Source of the DNA: SMWD01 sp051008895
GTDB taxonomy: Bacteria; Pseudomonadota; Gammaproteobacteria; Steroidobacterales; GCA-2729495
Assembly (NCBI GenBank): GCA_051008895.1
Contig: JBPCXI010000151.1
Span: 1-64,000 of the forward strand
Reading direction: 5' to 3'
Length of the DNA stretch: 64,000 bases
In this document: piece after piece, positions 48,329 through 56,590 of the stretch
How the letters are laid out: each line of letters begins with the position of its first letter
Position numbering within the stretch: position 1 is the stretch's first letter
Notes under the pieces: generated by a model
The model's database searches: none
Seen by the model: the letters and a program-made list of their open reading frames with translations, nothing else
Told to the model about the DNA's origin: nothing
Translations under genes and position numbers: made by a program

Positions 48329-48894
48329 CCGGGTTCGTTCCCCGGCTTCCATTTGATGTTGCAGCCGATGCTCGGAAACTGTTCGGATCGAGCGGGCGCG
48401 CCCTCGAGCACCGCAACGGTGGCGTGACGCAAATGCATGCCGGTAACCGGCACGTCGTTGCCTGGACGGCTACCGTCGAACTGGCCGCGGTAGGCGAGGC
48501 CCTGCGCGTCGTCGTATAGAAACCAATCCGGCGTGCACGCGGCACGAAATGACCGCGCGACTTCCTGTGTTTCGTCGTGCAGATACGGGAAGTTGAAGCC
48601 ACGCCGCTGCGCCTCGACTTTCATCATCTCCGGGCTGTCGTCGGGATACTGGTCCGCATCGTTCGAGTTGATCGCAACGATGGCGAGGCCGCGCGGTTGA
48701 TACTCGGTCGCGAAATCGACGAAACCGGCGAGGATGTGTTTGACGTACGGGCAGTGGTTGCAGATGAAAGCAACGAGCAACGCGCGCGATGACGAAAAGT
48801 CCTCGAGCGTTACGACCCTGCCGTCGTCGGCGGGCAGCGCGAAATCGGGCGCAGAGGAGCCTAGCCCGGGCATCGTCGACGGTGTCAGGACCAT
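48322..48894 (-). CDS. Thioredoxin-family protein (AhpC/TSA-like)
   Basis: A 190-aa thioredoxin-fold protein. GSSAPDFALPADDGRVVTLEDF leads to the CxxC motif Cys45-Asn-His-Cys48 (FICNHCPYVKH), then AINSNDADQYPDDSPEMMK and the cis-Pro-like CTPDWFLYD. It matches cytosolic redoxins annotated as thioredoxin family or peroxiredoxin-like in proteobacteria; there is no signal peptide. The ATG at 48894 fits the family; upstream start at 48975 would add 27 residues. Redox partner unknown. Confidence 0.88.
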   Translation of the reverse strand: MVLTPSTMPGLGSSAPDFALPADDGRVVTLEDFSSSRALLVAFICNHCPYVKHILAGFVDFATEYQPRGLAIVAINSNDADQYPDDSPEMMKVEAQRRGFNFPYLHDETQEVARSFRAACTPDWFLYDDAQGLAYRGQFDGSRPGNDVPVTGMHLRHATVAVLEGAPARSEQFPSIGCNIKWKPGNEPGY

Positions 48895-48953
48895 GCGCGG
48901 AAACTTGGCATTAAAATCATGGTCTGAACTATAACGTACCCGTGGAGAACATG

Positions 48954-49517
48954 ATGCACCTGTCCGTGTTAACAAAAACCTCGAGGCGATCCGCCGTAGC
49001 CGTGGCGTTCGCCACGATTATGCTGTGCAGCAACGGCGGCGCTGAAGATGGCGATGCCGGCATCGACGAGCTCGACGCGAACGAGGCGGAAGCGCAGACG
49101 CGGGAACGCGCAGAGGAAGCGGGCGAGGAGTCGCTCGCCGCAGACCTGTTCGGCGAAACGAGCAATTGTGTAAACGTCAGGCGCATCAGCAGGACCGACG
49201 TGCTCGACGATCGCTCGATCCTTTTCTACATGCATGGCTCGGAGATATACCTGAACAAGTTGCCGTTCCGCTGTTCCGGACTGCGCATGGCCGACGCGTT
49301 CAGCTACGATGTCCGGACGAGCCAGCTATGCGATATCGACGTCATACGTGTTGTGCGCACGTTCGGCGGCGATATGCGTCCGGGTATCGGCTGTCCGCTC
49401 GGCAAATTCCAGCAAGTCACCGAAGAGCAGGTGATGTTCCTGCGCGGGATCGAACCCGGGGACAGAGACTCAGGCCAGGACCAAGACCAAGACGAAAGCG
49501 AGCAGGACGACGACTAG
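48954..49517 (+). CDS. DUF6491-like secreted protein
   Basis: A 187-aa exported protein. The signal peptide spans about residues 1-28. An acidic, Ala/Glu-rich linker follows, then a compact domain with four Cys (CVNVRRISRTDVLDDRSILFYM, FRCSGLRM, QLCDID, IGCPLG), consistent with two disulfides, as in DUF6491. The C-terminus is a low-complexity tail rich in Asp/Gln (SGQDQDQDESEQDDD). Start 48954 is 6 nt after GGAG and preferred over 48951 or a GTG at 48942. Function unknown. Its stop overlaps the convergent UbiD-type gene by 4 bp. Confidence 0.78.
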   Translation: MHLSVLTKTSRRSAVAVAFATIMLCSNGGAEDGDAGIDELDANEAEAQTRERAEEAGEESLAADLFGETSNCVNVRRISRTDVLDDRSILFYMHGSEIYLNKLPFRCSGLRMADAFSYDVRTSQLCDIDVIRVVRTFGGDMRPGIGCPLGKFQQVTEEQVMFLRGIEPGDRDSGQDQDQDESEQDDD

Positions 49518-51196
49518 ACGCGTTTCCAGTTTGCCAGTGCCGCGCCGAATTTCTCCTGCACCGCCGCGAATGAGTCCGGTGCGCCTTCGTGCAGCAATTC
49601 GCGATTCGACTTCGGGAACACCTCTTTTCCGCCTTCACCCGGCAGCTGCCGGGTTGCGTCGATGACGATCTTGCTGGTCTTGGCGTACTCGACCTGGCTC
49701 GGATCGGTGAACAGGCCGAGCGTTTCCTCGATGATCGCCGATGCCGGGTGCGGCTGCCATCGTGAGCCGATGGCAAACATGACGTCGGTACGGTCGAGAA
49801 CGTTGATGTCCTTGTCGACCACGATCACGACCTTCGCGATCGGATTGCGTTGCGCGATCGCCATGCCGCCCTTGAGGCCCTGACCCGGACCGGTCTTGTC
49901 GATACTCATGACGACGATGCCCATCGTATCCTGCGGATTCGTATACTCGACAAACTGAGGCACCGTTCGCTTTAGCAGCACGCTGTACATCGCGTCCATC
50001 GGTGCGGTGACCATGCCTCTTTGCATGCCGGTCATCGCATTCATGAACCACGGATCTCGCCGATGTGTGATCGTATCGATCCGCATCACGAAGTTTTTCG
50101 GCTTCAGCGCGCCGAGGTAGCCGAACATCTCGCCGAACGGGCCCTCGGGCTCCATCGAATCCGGATCGAGATCGATCGTGCCTTCGATCACCATCTCCGC
50201 GTGGGCGGGGATCATGATGTCGGTGTTCTCGGATTTGACCATCTCGATCGGCTTGCCGCGCATGCCGCCGGCAATCGCGAGTTCATCGGCCGGTTTGGGT
50301 TTGGCGCTGAAACCGCGCGGTGCAACGCGGGTGCCGCTGATGAACCAGATCACCGGGTCCTGTCCGAGCACGATTGAATACTTCATCGTCTTCTCGCCGC
50401 GTTCCCGCGCCCGCATCAGGAATTTATATCCGGTCTGGTTCGGCTCCGGGTTGATCCCGAGCTTGCGCGGCCCCTTGATCTGGCAGCGGTAAGTGCCGAA
50501 GTTCAGCCCGAGCTCCGGGTCCACCATGAAATGTGAGCCGGTATTCACGTAGCGACCGCCGTCCGCCGGATTCGTTTTGACGAAGGCGAGCTTCGTGATG
50601 TCGATTTCGTCACCGTTGAGCACGACTTCTTTGATCGGCGCGGCATCGCGCGATACCTCGACCGGCGGCAGTTCGGGATAACGGCCGCGGTTTTCGGCGA
50701 GCATGTCCTGCAAATAGCGCCGAGCGGTTCGATACGTATCGTAGTGATTGCCGGGTGTAATCGGCAGGTTCCAGATAATCGCGTCGGTATTCCAGTGACC
50801 CTGCGCATTGACGATGACCGGCCCCTTGACCCACTTGCCGTCGATCTTGACCTCATCGAACATCAGGCAAGGGGCGCCGTACATCGAGTACATGTCAGTC
50901 GCCTTGAAGAACAGCGCGGGGATCTCGTATGCGTCCTGATCCACGCGGTCGAACCGCAGCAGCAGGCCGTGCGCGTCGAGCGCGGCAACCCAGTCGCGCA
51001 TCGAGTCGAACGGCGCGCGAGGCGCGTTCTTCAATGCCGTCGCCGATGCGAGGCCCGGCAGCGGCTTCGCGCTCGCGGCCTCGGCGGAATAGCCGGCGGC
51101 GGCAAGCGCGGCGAGGGCGGAGCCGCCGGCCGCAGTGTTGAGGAATTCCCGCCGGGATACGGAGGGCGTCTCTGGTGTCGGATTCTTTGCGGACAT
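49514..51196 (-). CDS. UbiD-family decarboxylase with Tat signal
   Basis: A 560-aa homologue of the prenyl-FMN-dependent UbiD decarboxylases. The domain covers about residues 60-520, with DGGRYVNTG...NFGTYRCQI (cofactor/metal region), the hallmark EPEGPFGEMFGYLG, and ALLKR-type AMYSVLLKRTVPQFVEY. The N-terminus is a twin-arginine signal: SRREFLNTAAGG followed by a hydrophobic Ala-rich stretch, which would export the folded, cofactor-loaded enzyme. Most UbiD proteins are cytosolic, so this is unusual. The substrate is likely an aromatic or unsaturated acid. GAGGAG precedes the ATG. No UbiX prenyltransferase is in the window. Confidence 0.85.
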   Translation of the reverse strand: MSAKNPTPETPSVSRREFLNTAAGGSALAALAAAGYSAEAASAKPLPGLASATALKNAPRAPFDSMRDWVAALDAHGLLLRFDRVDQDAYEIPALFFKATDMYSMYGAPCLMFDEVKIDGKWVKGPVIVNAQGHWNTDAIIWNLPITPGNHYDTYRTARRYLQDMLAENRGRYPELPPVEVSRDAAPIKEVVLNGDEIDITKLAFVKTNPADGGRYVNTGSHFMVDPELGLNFGTYRCQIKGPRKLGINPEPNQTGYKFLMRARERGEKTMKYSIVLGQDPVIWFISGTRVAPRGFSAKPKPADELAIAGGMRGKPIEMVKSENTDIMIPAHAEMVIEGTIDLDPDSMEPEGPFGEMFGYLGALKPKNFVMRIDTITHRRDPWFMNAMTGMQRGMVTAPMDAMYSVLLKRTVPQFVEYTNPQDTMGIVVMSIDKTGPGQGLKGGMAIAQRNPIAKVVIVVDKDINVLDRTDVMFAIGSRWQPHPASAIIEETLGLFTDPSQVEYAKTSKIVIDATRQLPGEGGKEVFPKSNRELLHEGAPDSFAAVQEKFGAALANWKRV

Positions 51197-51323
51197 TCGG
51201 TTTTTCTCCTCGTCAGGACCCGCCATCGCGTTTGCCGTTACGGCAGAGGTCATTCTGGCCCGGCTCGAGCGCCGGGGAAACCCCGTATCGACGTATACCA
51301 CCGACTGGTGGAGAATATCGAGT

Positions 51324-52148
51324 ATGTCTGACGAAGCGGGGGTAAACCGCGACGAGCTGCCGTTCGTCGCACCGTGCCGCGAACTCGAGCCTCTGGCGCC
51401 GGTGCGCTGGGTGCGCGCGGGTGTCGCCGATTTTCGGGCCGCGCCCTGGCAGGCATTCGTTTACGGATTCCTGTCCACCGTGCTGATTGCAATTATCTGC
51501 GCGCTCGCGTGGACGTACGGCAGTTTCTGGTTCCTGTTCGCGATGTTGGGCGGATTTGTGTTTCTCGCGCCGCTCGCGTGTATCGGCTGTTACGCGATCA
51601 GCGCGCAACTCGAACGCGGAGAGCCTGTGTCGATGCTGCGTACATTTCGAGCGGCATTCAAGCGCTATATCGGTAACGAGTTGCTCTTCGCGCTCGTGCT
51701 ACTGGTGATCTTTCTCGTTTGGGCACGGGCCGGTTCCGCGGTCAGTATATTTTTCCCGGTCGAGTCCGACTACGAACTTGGCGACCTCGTTAGCTATCTG
51801 ACCATTGGTACGACGATCGGCGCCATTTTTACCGGCATTACCTTCTGCGCGAGCGCGTTTTCGCTGCCGATGATCATGCATCGCGACGTGGATACGGTCA
51901 CCGCCGTCGTCACCTCGGTCAATGCGGTACTGCGCAATAAACTCGCGATGTTCGTGTGGATGACGCTGATCCTGTCGGGGCTCGTCATCGGTATTGCGAC
52001 TGCGTTCATCGGTCTCATCTTCATCCTGCCGCTGATTGGCTTCGCGGCTTGGCACGGCTACCTCGACACCATAGATGCGAGTGCGTTTCCGCGGCACGAG
52101 GTGGGGATTACGGCGAGGCCGCGGAAGTCGGACCTGTCGGGGCTCTGA
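51324..52148 (+). CDS. DUF2189 membrane protein
   Basis: A 274-aa inner-membrane protein with about six TM helices (about 45-110, 130-150, 170-195, 215-250). Family markers are WVRAGVADFRAAPWQAFVYGF, MLRTFRAAFKRYIG and FCASAFSLPMIMHRDVDTVTAVVTSVNAVLRN. Function is unknown; some members are found near cytochrome oxidase genes. The stop codon lies at the start of a 56-bp tandem repeat that leads into palindrome copy 2. It diverges from the UbiD-type gene. Confidence 0.87.
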   Translation: MSDEAGVNRDELPFVAPCRELEPLAPVRWVRAGVADFRAAPWQAFVYGFLSTVLIAIICALAWTYGSFWFLFAMLGGFVFLAPLACIGCYAISAQLERGEPVSMLRTFRAAFKRYIGNELLFALVLLVIFLVWARAGSAVSIFFPVESDYELGDLVSYLTIGTTIGAIFTGITFCASAFSLPMIMHRDVDTVTAVVTSVNAVLRNKLAMFVWMTLILSGLVIGIATAFIGLIFILPLIGFAAWHGYLDTIDASAFPRHEVGITARPRKSDLSGL

Positions 52149-52251
52149 GTCGCTTTCAGCCTGCGGGGGCCATGCGGTTAACGCGCGATCTTTCCGGGCT
52201 CTGCTTCGCATTCAGCTTGCTGGGGCCACGCGGTTAACGCCCGATCTTTTT
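52140..52251 (+). repeat. 56-bp tandem repeat, two units
   Basis: Units at 52140-52195 and 52196-52251 share GGGCTCTG at their start, GGGGCCA(T/C)GCGGTTAACG in the middle and GCGATC/CCGATC plus a T-run and CC at the end. The second unit's 3' end is the left arm of palindrome copy 2; the first ends with a decayed version of it. The DUF2189 stop codon is inside unit 1. Confidence 0.8.
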
Positions 52252-52305
52252 CCGTGCAGCTTTTCCTACCTGATGTCCGGAAAAGCTGCACGGAAAAAAT
52301 CGGGC
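52239..52305. repeat. Long palindrome family, copy 2
   Basis: Arms 52239-52266 and 52279-52305 are almost perfectly complementary (one extra base) around the core TACCTGATGTCC (52267-52278). The mid-stem TGCAGC/GCTGCA differs from all other copies but remains fully paired. It lies in the convergent DUF2189/trhO gap. Confidence 0.88.
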
Positions 52306-52480
52306 GGCAACTGCCGTGCTCGCCGCGACTGGCGACCGACGTGCGTCCGGGTAACCGCATCGGCGTTTGCAAGGTAGGGTGCCGCGGCGTTTGGGTGCCG
52401 GGGTTTGATCAGGGCCAACCCCACATCGACCCCACATCGACCCATGGCGTGCCGAATCCCCGACCGCGCGTTGTGCCGTC
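52306..52480. other. Spacer between palindrome copies 2 and 3
   Basis: No coding sequence is supported. It contains an 11-bp direct duplication (ACCCCACATCG at 52418 and 52429). It separates two inverted copies of the palindrome family; with the flanking repeats, the whole 439-bp gap 52149-52587 is repeat-dominated. Confidence 0.5.
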
Positions 52481-52542
52481 TGACTTTTTCCGACAATGCT
52501 TTCCCGGACATCAGGTAGGGAAAGTATTGTCGGAAAAAGTCA
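52481..52542. repeat. Long palindrome family, copy 3 (inverted)
   Basis: Arms 52481-52505 and 52518-52542 pair with a single G-U around GGACATCAGGTA (52506-52517), the exact reverse complement of the copy 2 core. It therefore points opposite to copy 2. It sits 45 bp beyond the trhO stop, on the 3' side of that minus-strand gene. Confidence 0.88.
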
Positions 52543-52587
52543 GGCGATACCCGGCAAACCTTGATGGGATTCGGCGAGTCTTGCCGG

Positions 52588-53562
52588 CTACTCGCGTTGG
52601 CGGTTCTTCTCTGCGATCTTCGCATCGTGACGTTTGCGGGAGATTTCCGCGACACCGCCCCCGATGTGGGGTTCGCCGCGGAGTTTTGCGAGCTCGATTT
52701 GTCTGGCGCGTTCGCGGTAGCCGCTGCGCTGCTCGTCGGTGCGGTCGTCGTAGCAGTGCGGACAGCTTTCCCCGTGTACGTATTTGTCGCTGCGCTTGTC
52801 GTCGTCCGAGATTGGCATGCGACAGGCGTGGCACTGATCGAAGCTACCCTTGCGCAGCTGGTGGTCGACCGTGACGCGCTCGTCGAAAACGAAGCACTCG
52901 CCCTGCCATGCCGACTCCGCTTCCGGCACCTCTTCCAGATACTTCAGGATTCCGCCGCGCAGATGATAGACCTCATCGAAACCCTGTTGCTTCAGGTATG
53001 CCGTCGCCTTCTCGCAGCGAATGCCGCCGGTGCAAAACATTGCGACCTTGCGGTCGCGCTGCGGATCCAGATTCTCGCGGGCGTAATCGGGAAATTCCCT
53101 GAACGTCGTCGTATTGGGGGCCGTCGCGCCGCGGAACGTACCGATACCGACCTCGTACGCGTTGCGGGTATCGATCAGCATCACGTCGGGGTCCGCGATC
53201 AACTCGTTCCAGTCGGCCGGGTCGACATACGTGCCGGCGCCGGCGTTCGGATCGACGTCGGGTACGCCCATCGTGACGATTTCATTCTTTAGTCGCACCT
53301 TTGCACGCGCGAATGGCACCGCGTCCGTCAGCGACTCCTTGCAGTCGAGGTCCGAGAAGCGGGGGTCCGCGCGGAGCCGCTCAAGTAAAGCATCGATGTC
53401 GGCGCGGCTGCCGGCGACCGTGCCGTTGATTCCCTCGCGGGCAACCAGCAACGTGCCGCGGATGTCGTGCCTTCGCATCAGGCCGAGCAATTCCCGACGC
53501 AGGACCTGCGGGTCGTCGATCGCAACGAACCGATAAAGCGCAACGACGACGATTTCCGGCAT
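52588..53562 (-). CDS. trhO: tRNA uridine-5-oxyacetic acid pathway hydroxylase, rhodanese TrhO
   Basis: Oxygen-dependent hydroxylase of U34 in tRNA (E. coli YceA/TrhO). The 324-aa product has an N-terminal acylphosphatase-like domain (GTLLVAREGINGTVAGS), a rhodanese domain with DTRNAYEVGIGTFRGA and the active Cys177 in FCTGGIRCEKATAYL, and a C-terminal Cys-rich region (CHAC, CPHC) that probably binds zinc. The basic tail is typical. The gene is convergent with DUF2189 across a repeat-filled gap and ends just before palindrome copy 3. The DUF481 gene lies 3 nt upstream on the same strand. Confidence 0.93.
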   Translation of the reverse strand: MPEIVVVALYRFVAIDDPQVLRRELLGLMRRHDIRGTLLVAREGINGTVAGSRADIDALLERLRADPRFSDLDCKESLTDAVPFARAKVRLKNEIVTMGVPDVDPNAGAGTYVDPADWNELIADPDVMLIDTRNAYEVGIGTFRGATAPNTTTFREFPDYARENLDPQRDRKVAMFCTGGIRCEKATAYLKQQGFDEVYHLRGGILKYLEEVPEAESAWQGECFVFDERVTVDHQLRKGSFDQCHACRMPISDDDKRSDKYVHGESCPHCYDDRTDEQRSGYRERARQIELAKLRGEPHIGGGVAEISRKRHDAKIAEKNRQRE

Positions 53563-53565
53563 CGT

Positions 53566-54558
53566 TCAGAACTCCAGGCCGGCCCCAAGCAGCGTCGTCG
53601 TATCCGTTTTCTCGACGCCCTCGGCAGGGTTGGATTCGTGGTCGAAATCGAACTGGAGGTTGAAGTACAAGAGGTCCGTGATCTCGTAGCGGACACCGGT
53701 GCTCGACTGGAATACATCGTTCGACCGTCCCGACACGGTCGTCGATCCAGTATGGTCATGGAAAATCGTCAGGTCCTCGATCAGCCGATAGCGGAAACGC
53801 AGGATCCAGCCCGCGACCCCGCTGTCGTTCGACGGCTTGTCGGTGAATTCCTCTTGCTGGTAACCCGCGACGGCCTGTATCTGGAAGAAGCGGGCCGCGT
53901 CGTCCCAGATGTTGTAGCCGACACCGCCGCCGACTGTCACCCGATGCTCGAGTTCCCTGATCGGGTCCCGCTCCCCCGCGACGTTGACGGCCAGGAACCA
54001 CGGCTCCTTGAAACTCCAGTTATATGCATAGCTGAGGCGGTCCTGCTCCTTCGTCGTGACGCCGTCCTGCTCGTCGCGGGCGAACGACAAATCACCGATG
54101 TGTCGATGATCCCCGGCCTTGAAATTCGTCTTGAATTGCAGTGCGCCCTGGGCGTTGTCGGTGTTACCGGTATTGACCGTCGAGTTCAAATCGATGTTCG
54201 TATCCCAGTCGTAATAGTCCTCGGGCTCGTCGAGTTCGGCAAGCTGCATGACGGGGACTTCCCGGGTGACGCCGTCGACGTCGAGAACCTGCAGCCCGTC
54301 GCCGCCGCCGACCAGCTTGACGACCGCCTCCCTGCCGTCGCCGAACTCGACGTCGAATTCGCGCTCGGATTCGAAGTGGGCAACCGCGTCGAGATCCACG
54401 TTGAATTCGTCGGAGTACGCGGGCTCTATCGTGACCTCTTCGTCCCAGATCTTCTTGATGTCGCCGGTAATCACGTCGCCGTTCAGCATGAATATCTGCC
54501 CGGCGAACGAAGGCATACACGCTAGCAATAGCGCGATGCCAGCAATCCTTTTAATCAT
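53566..54558 (-). CDS. DUF481 outer-membrane protein with SH3-like N-terminal region
   Basis: A 330-aa exported protein. A signal peptide (about 1-19, cleaved after PSFA) is followed by a soluble region (about 20-110: QIFMLNGDVITGDIKKIWDEEVTIEP and VTREVPVMQLAEL), like the LSm/SH3 domain seen in long DUF481 proteins, then the DUF481 beta-barrel (about 120-330) beginning NIDLNSTVNTGNTDNAQG and ending in an aromatic C-terminal strand (GAGLEF). AAGGAGA lies 5 nt before the ATG. It is larger than the paralogue at 3733 and was probably acquired independently within the family. trhO starts 3 nt downstream, suggesting an operon. Confidence 0.87.
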   Translation of the reverse strand: MIKRIAGIALLLACMPSFAGQIFMLNGDVITGDIKKIWDEEVTIEPAYSDEFNVDLDAVAHFESEREFDVEFGDGREAVVKLVGGGDGLQVLDVDGVTREVPVMQLAELDEPEDYYDWDTNIDLNSTVNTGNTDNAQGALQFKTNFKAGDHRHIGDLSFARDEQDGVTTKEQDRLSYAYNWSFKEPWFLAVNVAGERDPIRELEHRVTVGGGVGYNIWDDAARFFQIQAVAGYQQEEFTDKPSNDSGVAGWILRFRYRLIEDLTIFHDHTGSTTVSGRSNDVFQSSTGVRYEITDLLYFNLQFDFDHESNPAEGVEKTDTTTLLGAGLEF

Positions 54559-54592
54559 CAAGCTCTCCTTATTGATTTTTGATCTGGGTTTG

Positions 54593-55309
54593 TCAGGTGA
54601 GCGCCCAGCGCGGCAGGGACTGCCAGCCGTCACGTAGCTCGGAGCGCATTGCTTCGTGCCGCGGCTCCAGTGCATTGAGCAGTGCGTAAAAGTCGGCACC
54701 ATGATTCATGTGCACGGTGTGACATAGCTCGTGAGTCATCACGCAGCTGACGAGATGCGCAGGCAGGAACATCAGGCGCGCGTTCAGGCTGATTGCACCA
54801 CTTGTCGAGCAGCTGCCCCAGCGACTGCGCTGGAATCGAATCGACACTCGCGCATACGGTAGATCGAACGCTGCGCTCAGTTCATCGAGTCGGCTCGTCA
54901 GGTGCGCGCGAGCCCGCCGCGCGAGCCATCGTCTCAGCGCGGCGACAGCGCGGCCCGAGTCATCCAGTGCGCCGCACACGCGCAGTTCGTTGGTGTCGGT
55001 TGCCGTCACGCGTACGGACCGAGATTCGGTCTGCGTGTACCGCACGTGCCAGGCTTCATCGTTGGCCCGGAGATTTACGACGGTCGGCAATTCGGCCGTT
55101 GCTTCGTTCGCCTGGCCGATCGTGTTCTCGATGAGCGCGAGTTTGCGCGTGATCCAGGCGCGATGCTGTTCTATGAGCCCCGGCAGCACGCGCACATCGA
55201 AGCCTCGCGGGACGACTACGACGACCCCGTCGAACGGCATAACCTTGACGTGCACATGCTTCGCGCGCGGCGAATGCCGCACGCGGTACTCGATCGGCTC
55301 GGGTTGCAA
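54593..55309 (-). CDS. YgjP-type (DUF45) zinc metallopeptidase
   Basis: A 238-aa SprT/WLM-like predicted protease. The N-terminal part has YRVRHSPRAKHVHVKVMPFDGVVVVVP; the C-terminal catalytic part has FQRSRWGSCSTSGAISLNARLMFLP and the zinc motif HELCH at 193-197 with the third His in MNHGADF. This pattern is diagnostic of the YgjP family (M48-like). The start is uncertain: the TTG at 55309 gives the family length; no ATG is available in frame nearby. The gene is divergent from the metallophosphoesterase and upstream of the DUF481 gene on the same strand. Confidence 0.82.
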   Translation of the reverse strand: MQPEPIEYRVRHSPRAKHVHVKVMPFDGVVVVVPRGFDVRVLPGLIEQHRAWITRKLALIENTIGQANEATAELPTVVNLRANDEAWHVRYTQTESRSVRVTATDTNELRVCGALDDSGRAVAALRRWLARRARAHLTSRLDELSAAFDLPYARVSIRFQRSRWGSCSTSGAISLNARLMFLPAHLVSCVMTHELCHTVHMNHGADFYALLNALEPRHEAMRSELRDGWQSLPRWALT

Positions 55310-55477
55310 CGTCGACGGGTTCAGTCGTCGGCCTCGTCGAGAGCGGCCGTGCCGGCGAAGAGGGCCTTGACGTGCACCGGCGCCACCACGCGGCAACAGG
55401 CCGCGGCAGCTGCCAATTTTAATTTTGGAGACAAGATCTACTCCTTCTCGCAATCGGCGCAGTATAAAGTAACGGGC

Positions 55478-56539
55478 ATGAATCTGATTGATCAGCTCGC
55501 GGCCGGCGCACTGGATATCGTCGGCGATGTCCACGGTGAGATCGACGCGCTGGACGGCCTGCTCCGCCACCTCGGCTACGACGATGACGGCGGGCATCCG
55601 GCGGGTCGCACGATCGTGTTCGTCGGCGACCTGACCGACCGGGGGCCGGACAGCCCGGCCGTGCTGCGCCGGGTCGCCGCACTGGTTCGTGCCGGCCGCG
55701 CCCAGTGCATCATCGGCAATCACGAGCTCAACCTGCTACGCGACGTCGACAAGCACGGCAACGGCTGGTGGGTGGCGCCTGGCGAACCGTCGGAGTTTCC
55801 CGCGGCGTCGATCGACGGCGACGAGAAGGCGCAGGCCAGTGAGTTTCTCGCTACGCTGCCCCTGGCGCTCGAACGCAGTGATCTGCGGGTCGTGCATGCG
55901 TGCTGGAACGATCGTGCGACGGCTGAACTCCGGTCGCGCGAGACTGCCGGCGTCTCGGTGCTGAACCTGTATGAAGAATACGCGGCGCGAGCGCACGAAC
56001 GCTGGACCAGCGGGCCGCAGGTAAGCGCCTTGCGCGCGGAATGGCGGGAGCATGGCGAACGCTTGCGCGATCCGGACTGGGATCCGGTATTGCTGCCGAC
56101 GGTCGGCCAGATGGACAGCGAATTCCAGATGAACAACCCGGTTAGCATCGTCACGTCCGGCGAGGAGTGCCCGGTGTCCGAACCGTTCTGGGCCGGGGGG
56201 CGCTGGCGCATGGTGGAGCGCGTGCGCTGGTGGGAGGCCTACCGACAGGCGACGCCGGTCGTGATCGGCCACTACTGGCGGCGTTTCAGCGCGGCGCGCA
56301 CGGTGTATTCTGATAAGTACGGGCCCGACCTGTTCGCTGGTGTGGCGCGGCACGAGTGGATGGGGTCGTTGCGCAACGTCTATTGCGTCGATTTCAGCGT
56401 CGGCGGCAGACACGCACAGCGCGCCGGCGGCGAGCCGATCGCGCACTGCAGCCTGGCTGCGCTGCGCGTCCCGGAGTGGCAAGTCGTTCACGACGACGGC
56501 AGTATCTGGGCTATCGGCCCGCCCGGCCGGGGAGTCTGA
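55478..56539 (+). CDS. Calcineurin-like metallophosphoesterase
   Basis: A 353-aa phosphoesterase. The metal-binding blocks are in order: GDVHG (16-20), GDLTDRGPDS (50-59), GNHE (80-83) and a C-terminal IGHYWRR. It resembles the PrpA/ApaH-type serine/threonine phosphatase group but is longer, with an insert at about 130-260. Substrate (phosphoprotein, nucleotide or other) cannot be assigned. The ATG at 55478 fits the start of homology (ALDIVGDVHG), though the ribosome-binding site is weak. It runs divergently from the YgjP gene. Confidence 0.86.
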   Translation: MNLIDQLAAGALDIVGDVHGEIDALDGLLRHLGYDDDGGHPAGRTIVFVGDLTDRGPDSPAVLRRVAALVRAGRAQCIIGNHELNLLRDVDKHGNGWWVAPGEPSEFPAASIDGDEKAQASEFLATLPLALERSDLRVVHACWNDRATAELRSRETAGVSVLNLYEEYAARAHERWTSGPQVSALRAEWREHGERLRDPDWDPVLLPTVGQMDSEFQMNNPVSIVTSGEECPVSEPFWAGGRWRMVERVRWWEAYRQATPVVIGHYWRRFSAARTVYSDKYGPDLFAGVARHEWMGSLRNVYCVDFSVGGRHAQRAGGEPIAHCSLAALRVPEWQVVHDDGSIWAIGPPGRGV

Positions 56540-56590
56540 TCGCCCCGTCCGGCCGTACAGCACTTCGAGAACACGAATGAAGAAGACAAT

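Noticed and set aside
52418..52440. CRISPR-like direct repeats
   Set aside because: Only two 11-bp copies with no spacer; no cas gene in the window.
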